A stretch of 64,000 nt of DNA, taken from Schistosoma mansoni. Lineage: Eukaryota > Platyhelminthes > Trematoda > Strigeidida > Schistosomatidae. A model generated the notes under the pieces. The model was not told the DNA's origin, did not search any database, and saw only the letters and a program-made list of their open reading frames with translations. The stretch is taken from NCBI RefSeq assembly GCF_000237925.1, contig NC_031495.1, forward strand, positions 38,840,210 through 38,904,209, given 5' to 3'. Each line of letters begins with the position of its first letter. The first letter of the stretch is position 1. The position numbers and the translations under genes are program-made. Below are positions 56,114-64,000 of this stretch, in pieces.

Positions 56114-56386
56114 TTTGAAGACAACCTTTGAGTGACGCTAAATTGTGACTTTGAGAATGTCCATCTACTTACTAAAACTAAATAAGCGTTAAAAAATCAG
56201 TTCCATGAGTAAAGATTATGATTTAATGTTAATGGTTAGTGTTAGGAATTCATTTTAAAGGTTTTCATTACGAACTGACATCAACTAAAATATCAAAACA
56301 CTATTTAATCAAATGAATGAATGAATTTCATGCCAAAATCCAAGATCTTTTATCTTAAATCTGATTGGTTTGTTTATAAATTATAG
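56114..56386. mobile_element. MITE-like element M1, copy 3, degraded
   Basis: Left end GAAGACAACCTTTGAGTGAC and interior match M1; the right terminal repeat is eroded but TAAATTATAG remains. Confidence 0.4.
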
Positions 56387-56419
56387 TCACACCCTTATAA
56401 TAAGATAATACAATAATTG

Positions 56420-56830
56420 TTTTAGTGTTTATATTCGCCATGTATGGGAGGCAAAATCTGACTCACACTTCCTCGTCGTGCCTCCTGGATCATGGCAACC
56501 ATCCATGTACTAACATGAGCGGTAATGAGGGTGGTGGAGATCGGTCTAATCAGCCACTCTACCAATACCCGAGAACGATTACGAATGCTACAAAGAGTCA
56601 TTGCATAACTATTAAGGGTTCAAAAGAGTGGTAAAAAAAGAGTCTGCCCAAAGAAAAAACAAACAAAAAATGGGTTGTGAGTGTTATGAAATGGTTCTGC
56701 GTAGGCATCGCAGAAACAGCTATCCCGCCCCAGTAGTTATGCAGTGCTTCGATGTAGCACTCTTCTCCAGAAGGGCCTACTAGGTTTCACTATTCCATAT
56801 GGCTGGAAGAAGCATTCGCCTTGTATAAAT
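56420..56830. repeat. GC-richer block, possible LINE 5' region
   Basis: Composition differs from the flanks, and GGAAGAAGCATTCGCCTTG echoes AGAAGCATCGGCCTTG at 38095 in a LINE 5' region. A 69-codon frame is not recognised. Confidence 0.35.
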
Positions 56831-56902
56831 CTAATACTTCATAAAGGAGAAATGTTCAAATTTATTTCTATACTACATAGTCATAATCAATACATAAACA
56901 AG

Positions 56903-57070
56903 CGAATATAGATGGTGGCTAGCACTGGAATTAAGGACGCGCGTTTCATCACATATGTGATACGTCAGCTGGATGTAGCTGCATCACAGGCATATGCAAC
57001 TGACGAGTCCCGAATAGGACGAAATGTGTGTCGTGAATTCCATTACTAGCCACCATCCATCTTTGCCTAA
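56903..57070. repeat. S2 hammerhead repeats, inverted pair
   Basis: A reversed half (GGACGCGCGTTTCATC, TACGTCAGCTGGATG) followed by a plus half (CTGACGA at about 57001, GAAA, then TCCATTACTAGCCACC). The plus core is intact, with a shortened stem III side. Confidence 0.65.
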
Positions 57071-57294
57071 GAAAAAACTTGTGACTTAAGACAATATCGA
57101 GGCATTGAGCACAGGATGTATATATGCTAATAGTTAAATTTAAGAAATGTTTTAGAGACTGAGTAAATGATTTATCAAAGACTAAATATTGTGTCAGATT
57201 GTTTCATCATTATAGGGATTTAATGAATCTTGAATTAAGCTATGTTTAGATGACTTAAAAGTTGTTTCTCCTTCATTTTATCACTTACTACTAT

Positions 57295-57600
57295 AGTAGT
57301 GAACGAGAATACAAATGGAGACAATTGAATATATTTGAATACAAAATTACAGAACATCTTAATATAATCTAAAAATCATACAGTCAATAGTTCATTTCCA
57401 AAATGTTAATCAATGGTCACAAATTTGACTGATTTGTTTGCAAATATCAGTCAATCGTTTCAGACCTCAATGTTTCTGCATTTCCATAGCAATTGCATTC
57501 TGTTCACGTTCTTCTCTTCTTAATCTTCTGCTGTCAGATATTCTATCGCTGACTCGCTATATATATATTACTTATGTCGATATAAGTAGCACACACCACA
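57295..57600 (-). mobile_element. Solo-LTR-like fossil, family L
   Basis: Reversed copy from TAGTGAACGAGAATACAAAT to GTCGATATAAGTAGCACAC. No genes. Old. Confidence 0.55.
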
Positions 57601-57794
57601 ATACTTGATTACATGAAAATTAAAATGTTATAACTGATAGACACAATACCTTTTAATGTAAATTATGGTTAATATCAAATATCACTGCATGTATTAGCTT
57701 GCTTTTTATGAAGCAATTCCAGCTTATTAACATGAACATATTAATGGTCTTAATATCAGTTTTGTTTTTGATAAGTAAATATAATTTTGTATTT

Positions 57795-58262
57795 AGTGCA
57801 GTGAGAATCTTCTATAAGAGTGTCAAGTCAGTTCTACTCTATGGAGATGAAACGTAAACTATCAGAACCATCATCAGAAAGGTACAAGTATTTATAAACA
57901 ATTGTCTACACATGATATTCAATATCCGTTGGTTGGACATTATCAATAACAGCCTACTGTAGGAGAGAACAAATCAGCTTCCATCTGAAGAAGAAATTAG
58001 GAAAAGATGTTGGAAGTGAATAGGACATACATTGAGGAAATCAACGAACTGAATCACGAGGAAAATGCTAACTTGTAATCCTGAGGGGGAAGATGGAAAG
58101 AGGAAGGACGGAGAATACAGTGAGTTGAAAATTGGATGCAGAAAAGAAAATAATGAATAGCAACTGGAAAGAACTAGAAAAGATTGCCCATGACAGAGTT
58201 GGATGGAGAGTGTTAGTAGTTGGTCTATGCACCTTGACGAGGGGTAACAGGCTTAAGTAACC
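57795..58262 (+). mobile_element. RTE LINE 3' fragment
   Basis: Plus-strand LINE 3' region (GTTCTACTCTATGGAGATGA, then GAGGGGTAACAGGCTTAAGT); many frame breaks. Confidence 0.75.
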
Positions 58263-58599
58263 GTAATTCTTCTAGATCATTTTGATTATTACCTAACCTC
58301 ATTTGATAATTAGAATTTTGAAATCTGTCAGTGAGTTTCACATTTTAAAAAATCATCATAGTTGCGTAATCAAACTTAGTGAAAACATTTTAGAGCAAAT
58401 ATCTTATTGATATGGTCACACATTTAACAGTGAAGAACACAACTATTACCTGACCTGTGTGTGTACAAAATATTAAGCTTCCTAACGATTTTATTCCTTC
58501 CAAGCAAAAACATTTTCGAATATATTCAACTGTTAAAATATTTTATCCATCTTTACTGTCATACCATTGTAATTGGATTGGCAGGTACATTCATAAACA

Positions 58600-59112
58600 C
58601 AATAAGAGTGAATATGAAGAAGACGCTTATTAAGTTACAGAAGAATTGTTCAATAATTTACCGTATAATAACGTCAAGATAGTTCCTTTTTACGGAGCTG
58701 AAACTTCAAGGGCTACTTGAATCATCGTCAAAAATGTAAAAGTATTCACAAACAATCGTCCACGCATAATACTTAATATCCGTTGTTCGGATACAATCAG
58801 CAACAGCCTACTATAGGAGAGAGCATTACAGCTTCCATCTGTAGGGGAAAATAGGAAAAGACGTTGGAAGTGGATAGGACACACTTTGAGGAAATCATCA
58901 AACTACATCATGAGGAGAGCGCTAACTTGCAATCCCTTAGGCGGAAGGAGAAGAGGAAGGCCAAAGAACATACTGCATGGAGAATTGAAAGCAGATATCA
59001 GTAGGATGAAAAGCAACTGAAAAGAATTATCCAGGACAGAGTTGGATTGAGAACGCTGGTTGGTGGTGACCTGTGCTCCTCCACGAGGTGCAACTGGAGT
59101 AAGTAGGTGAGC
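58600..59112 (+). mobile_element. RTE LINE 3' fragment, second copy
   Basis: Another diverged copy of the same 3' region (AAAAGACGTTGGAAGTGGAT, GGAAGGCCAAAGAACATACT), ending at about 59105. Directly precedes the last exon of the minus-strand gene. Confidence 0.7.
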
Positions 59113-59328
59113 AAAGTTTTATTTACTTCTTCATAAGGCACTAAATATGTGTGGTATCGTTTTGAATTAGTCGCAAAATTTTAAGTGTTGCTATTTTAAA
59201 TCTGATTAGTTTGGTAGTCAAGTGTATAGTTTTATGAATTGAAATTATTCCTAAACCTGTTTACATTTGTCAATACACTTTAAGAAGAAAGAAACAAGGA
59301 AATACATTTCAAAACATTATAATGAGTA

Positions 59329-59334
59329 TTTATT
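59329..59334 (-). promoter_or_regulatory. Polyadenylation signal AATAAA
   Basis: The minus strand reads AATAAA about 70 bases downstream of the stop of the unrecognised minus-strand gene, supporting that exon as terminal. Confidence 0.6.
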
Positions 59335-59402
59335 TAACGTAACACAATGTACTCAACATAATGTGACAATGATTTGCTTTCAGAACACAAATACCACACA
59401 AA

Positions 59403-62127
59403 CTACGATTCATCCATATCATCAATATCACATTTTAAAGTTAAATGAAATTCTGGCATATTTCCTATGGATCCAAATTGATTGAATGCTGAATTCGACG
59501 GAACTAGGAATATAGACAAAACAGTAAACAGCAAATCGGATGTGGCGATTTTTAGAAATAAATTTTGTCTTCACCGTTGAATTAACAAGTCGATCTAAGC
59601 TAGACCAAAAGTGAAAACCTGGAAGCAATGGACACCAGTCTCGTCCTTGTATGAGACTTCTCAGGAGTGCACACCCACGATCCCGCTTGCAAGGCTCGCG
59701 CTTAAATGCCCAACCTCTAGATCACTGAGGCCTCATCCAATGATGTTAATGCCTAACTCCAACCAATCCACAATATTTCACAACCGTTCACCCATTGTCT
59801 GAAATGGGTAACTGTTTCACACCCGACACGAATCGGACTCCAATTAGGTCGACTCGTGAATTCAATGGTGAAAATACTACTGTCTCCACAAATCCTTATA
59901 CTTATAAAAACTTGTTTTGTGAAATCATGAATTAAAGCAGAATTGTAGAACTATTTAACAACTAATATGAACTGAACTATAATCCGAGGTATTTCAGTAG
60001 TATAAATTTTTTTAAAGAAACAACAAATAACTGAAGCCAAGTTATTTAAGTCTCATGACGAGTAAGAAGATTTGATTAAATTTGCTAAATAAATCAACGG
60101 ACTCTAACTGGTTGTAATTGAAAGTTGCTAACCACAAGACTTTAAAGTAAGAGATTCATTATTAACTTAGTAATGAAAGTAATTGAACCCAATCACTTCA
60201 GTTTAGGGAACCATATAGTATCATTATTGTTCACAAAAACAATGTCACTCCAATTTATGTATATAAAGTTGTATTCAGTAAATCAGTTGCAGATTCGGAG
60301 ACTTATAAAGGTGGTAATTACTCGTTACCCACCATATTGGTGGGCGCAAACTTAATGATTTGGATTCATACAATAGTCGTAATGCAGGTGATACGAATCA
60401 ATAACTTACGTAATAAAAGTCTGAATTGGTCAATGCTGTGAAATGGATTAAGATCTAGGATTAGGAGTCAAGGTTAGGAATAAAAAAAAGAACAAGAATT
60501 GTAACCACCTAAATGAATATTCAACTAGTTAGTTCTTTGATTCTAACTACCATGAACCTTTAGACTACAGTAAAACAATTCAGAAATCACGATCTCTATT
60601 ACTTAATCTTCTTATTTATTTATTTAAATTTATTTAAACACATAAATATTGGTACAAGGAAGCACCAGATACATATGTGCATACAAATCTCATTCGATTT
60701 GTGTGAGGGCTGTGATACTGCCCAGGTACCCAAACTGAAGCAGGTGGTTTTCTTAGGGGGCCACACCCCAAGCCTTTGACCTAAAAGTCTAACCCAAAAG
60801 GCAGTGGAACATCGTGAGGTGGTAGCCGGTGACAACGTGGTTCATACGCCATTTGTTCACTCAGGATACTGGAGTCAGCCTATGTGCACCATTGGTTTGG
60901 AATCAGGGTTTTCCAACTCCCCTAGGTGGACTTTCCGTGTCCACCAATCCGGTTAAAGCGCCGGACATTCGCTTTTTGTCCTCTCAATTTCGTAAACAAC
61001 AATGATGCCACGAGAAGGCAGTGAGTAGGACTTCCCTGGCGATGGCTATATACGCGTGGCCATGTGAGAGCATTTCGTGAGGGAGAGCGGACTCCCCCCA
61101 CTCTCGGCCGTACGAGGGCATTTGGGGGCACTTAGTCTTCTTGTCTGCCAGTATTCAGTATTTAAGTGACCAAATATTTGTAGGCTTTATTTAACTTACT
61201 AGTTCAACTGGCAATACCGTGCATGTAACCAGTTAGACTCTCTAGCTATAGCAAATCAACCTTTCTCAAAACGTAACAGTAACAAGTTTTCGTGCATTTG
61301 GAAGATTACTAACAGTGATATTTGGGAGATGCTTTCCAACTAATTACTTACAGTCCTTAATATAAACAACGGAAAAATACAAAATCTTTGAATATATACA
61401 TGAAGAAGAAACTAAAAAACATGAAAGTTTGGATGATAAATACCTCATGATTACTAGGAAGATAATGAATGAATACCATTGAGTCACTCCGAACAATTTG
61501 TGTTACATTACTCAACATTATTAAACAGTGATTCTGAATTCACCTCATCGCACAAGCAAGTGGCTATTAGGACTCAGTAGCTGAGTGGATAACGCGATAT
61601 CGTTTGAAGCGAAAGGTACTGGGTTCGAGTCCCAGAGTGAACATCAACTCTGAGATGCAGGTACATCCAGCTAACAAGTCCCAAAATAGGACGAAACGCG
61701 CATCAAACTGGATTCCATTGCTAGCCACTATCCATCTTTAATTACAGTGATTCTGAATATTCTGCACACTTCAAACAAGTCATCAATTAGTCCTTAACAT
61801 TATTATACAATTCAATCTTTACATGTAAGATCAAATACTTACTTGAGTTAGGTTTCTGTGAACAAACATCTTGTTTCATAGAGAAATACTTATCTTTATT
61901 CATTTGATTAACATATTTTGAATGATTTGGAATTTCTTCATTGTTTTGTTGTTCTATACTTGTTCTCTTCATTTCTATTATTCTTTTAAAAATTCTATAA
62001 CCCAATTCACTATTGAATGGATAAAATGATTTGCTATTATGATCTTGAATGATATTGGATTGGTAACCACTTAGTGGTAATTTGTTTGGATGAAACCACT
62101 TTTCTTCTTTAGACATACTACTTTTCA
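59403..62127 (-). CDS. Unrecognised gene, two 3'-terminal exons
   Basis: Two minus-strand exons join in phase 1. The upstream exon (61843-62127, 94 codons) has a pyrimidine-rich acceptor (...TTTTTTACCACAAG) and a perfect GTAAGT donor. The last exon (59403-59503) follows the acceptor TATTCCTAG and ends in a stop, with AATAAA 69-74 bases beyond. The joined segment is polar and Lys/Asn/Ser-rich, begins KSSMSKEEKWFHPNK and ends LKCDIDDMDES. There is no signal peptide, membrane segment or domain I recognise; it could be the tail of a nuclear or cytoplasmic protein. The 2.3 kb intron holds an S1 SINE, an antisense R4 repeat and an S2 SINE. The 5' part lies to the right, probably beyond the window. 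Confidence 0.7.
59585..59880 (-). repeat. Ribozyme SINE S1, diverged
   Basis: Reversed copy with an eroded tRNA-like head; the core region reads CTGAGAA. In the last intron of the minus-strand gene. Confidence 0.65.
59890..60612. other. Unassigned stretch
   Basis: Intronic AT-rich DNA, nothing recognised. Confidence 0.35.
60613..61135 (+). repeat. Dispersed repeat R4, plus copy
   Basis: Full copy, antisense to the surrounding minus-strand gene; the only clear intronic R4 that is antisense to its host gene. Confidence 0.7.
61555..61745 (+). repeat. Ribozyme repeat S2
   Basis: tRNA-like head with A box TAGCTGAGTGGATAACGCG and B box GGTTCGAGTCC, strongly tRNA-like. The core reads CTAACAA, so catalysis is unlikely. 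Confidence 0.8.
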
Positions 62128-63950
62128 CTTGTGGTAAAAAAGAAACATAAGAGAAATGAGATAATTTACCATTTGCGTCGGTAGAGGCTGTCTTATACAG
62201 TGATACTAGGTTCGAGCCTCATGTTAGGCACCCATTGTTGCTAAGCTCCTGTTATCCAGAATGAAGAGGTCCTCATTCTCAACCTATCTAGCTCAGGAAA
62301 CTTTATCTCAACTAACGCATCCAAATGAGTTGTATTGTACTCTCCACCCTGTTCAATTAAGATTTATTCTAGTATTCACACATTGAGTGTAGCTAAAATT
62401 GTTGTCAGTAACATATGTAATTAAATGTTGGTGTTTTCTAGCTGGAGACAGTCAGCAGGAATTTCTAGGCTTTAGTTTCAAAAGAGTCGGCACTCAACAG
62501 CAAGGAGAATCTGCTGTCTTGATGGAACGATGCCACCCCCCCACGATTGTTTGCACTATATTTAGAGTCCAAGTGTCGATATGAAGTCACTTAGACTGGT
62601 TTTCACACTGGAACTTCGTTGAATGAACTAGATAACGACTTACGTCCAAGCAAACATGATATTGATAACTATTTAGTGATCGTAAATTATGCTTCAACTA
62701 CTAATGAGTAGTATATACTTTCAAATAAAACAATAGTGGATTAATACAGTTTTTTTATAACTATGAGTAGAAAAATTGCACTTCTGACGTTTTGTAGATT
62801 AATGTAGGCCACTTCTTCAGAGTAAATAAATGACCGAATTTGATACAATCTCTTTACTCGTTGGGATATAACAGAAAATATATTTATTATTAACTCTCTA
62901 CCTAATACTCAATTTATTTTAAACTATCAAGTCTAACCTTGGCATTGGTACGTATAAAAAGTGAATCAGCTTTGAAAACCCTAGCCATATTGGCTTCCAT
63001 GAAGAACTGTAAATTATAAGACCTATTCTTCGGGGCATACTACTGTGTTTACTTCAAGTCATCACTAAACTTCTATAGTTTATCTAGGAATTTCGTTTCG
63101 TTACATTAAAAGCCCTATGGATATTGAAGACTTCAGTAGATATGATCGGTTAAGATCAATTAGAACGAATGAAAAACCTACCAAATAGATAGATCTTAAT
63201 AGAACACACACATTGATTGTTTTCAGTGGATGTAGATGTTAGTATCCACAACTTTCAATATTCTTATACCTTAACAGTATATATTTATCGGCCTAGGTTT
63301 ATGCCCTCTTATGAATTAACGGGGTTGTAGTATCAAATTACTACAACCATAATATGCTTCCCAATATTTCATACACAAACTGAACGAATGAATACTAACA
63401 AAGAAATCTTTATTCAGGACTACTCGTTGATTACATGAAACAATTTAACACTGTATCATTTGATCAAAGCAATCGTTAGTTATGTTTGAGCTGTTATAAA
63501 ATAAACTAGTGAAATTATCAAATGACCAGCTTGTTTTGACTTTATAAGCAAAGAATCATTATACTTGTTTCAGTAAAACAGAAGGCTAAACTGATATCAG
63601 AAGTGGGTAAAATGACAACAGAAACATTGGACAGCTGCTTCATTGTGATTTAGAACCCATTAGCACTACATATGGGTGTAAGTGATTGACAGTTAGGCAT
63701 CTGGATAAGAACTAATGGTAGAGTTGATGATAGAAAGAGAAAATTCTTTGTAACCAAATTGATGAATAGAAATGGAGGGCAGTTCCTTGATTTCTACCCT
63801 CAAATTACCTTAAAAAATAAATAAAACATGTCAGAATGTTACATGGATTCTAGTTCCATTTGGCTTTTCCATGACGAACTAATCAATTTATTGATTAAAT
63901 TTAGACAACTTACCAATTAGATATTGATCAATTTTACTTATTTCTTACTT
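62128..63950. other. Probable intron, mostly unassigned
   Basis: 62425-62710 resembles a very old S3 SINE (CAGCAAGGAGAATCTGCTGT). The rest shows no exon or repeat I can recognise. Confidence 0.35.
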
Positions 63951-63952
63951 AC

Positions 63953-64000
63953 TTTTTAATATGATACAAACAAAATCCATCATTGAGTTTTGGTTTCTGT
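63953..64000 (-). CDS. Candidate upstream exon at the window edge
   Basis: On the minus strand an open stretch runs in from the right edge and ends at a GTAAGT donor (GT at 63952-63951). In the frame giving MMDFVCIILK the phase is 1, matching the exon that starts at 62127. A second open frame exists, so membership of the same gene is tentative. Confidence 0.35.

Noticed and set aside
61567-61640. Possible tRNA gene
   Set aside because: A and B boxes are good, but the sequence continues into an S2 repeat and recurs elsewhere with the same tail, so it is a SINE head rather than a tRNA gene.

Overview
This window looks like nuclear DNA of a blood fluke (Schistosoma, Platyhelminthes). It is AT-rich, host genes are cut into small exons, and the space between and inside genes is packed with dispersed repeats. 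The clues to the organism are SINE-like repeats carrying schistosome-type hammerhead ribozymes, RTE/SR2-type LINEs ending in TAAG repeats, Penelope-like elements, two aquaporin genes, and a multi-exon PSI-domain surface protein of a kind resembling the schistosome egg protein CP391S. The species cannot be fixed from sequence alone. Two 200-base N gaps are present (31193-31392 and 44100-44299).

Layout. 1-12.3 kb: two divergent aquaporin paralogues. Copy A is on the minus strand (main exon 1889-2642, possibly from 2738) and its last exon is not in the window. Copy B is on the plus strand (exons 7795-8644 and 11992-12281) and is complete. The 5 kb between them holds a tandem duplication, ribozyme SINEs, a dispersed repeat called R4 here, and a four-unit minisatellite abutting the start of copy B. 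12.3-36.2 kb: almost wholly repeats, namely RTE LINE fragments, Penelope pieces, ribozyme SINEs in inverted pairs, and a large inverted duplication (about 26.3-27.0 and 29.4-30.4 kb) with coding-like content. 36.5-49.7 kb: a 13-exon plus-strand gene for a predicted type I membrane protein with a plexin-domain-containing/CP391S-like ectodomain and a PSI module; its introns are 36 and 44 bases at the 5' end and up to 3.9 kb later. Penultimate exons 11 and 12 are a tandem duplicate in which every codon difference changes the amino acid. 50-59 kb: solo-LTR and LTR-retrotransposon fossils, LINE tails, and unassigned sequence. 59.4-64 kb: the 3' end of an unrecognised minus-strand gene (exons 59403-59503 and 61843-62127, perhaps another at the right edge).

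The host genes share no obvious pathway beyond membrane/surface biology (channels and a surface glycoprotein). The most distinctive features are aquaporins lacking canonical pore motifs, replacement-only divergence of a duplicated stalk exon, and three sequence-distinct SINE families that each carry a hammerhead core. All exon joins are inferred from splice signals, phase agreement and family resemblance, with no transcript evidence.
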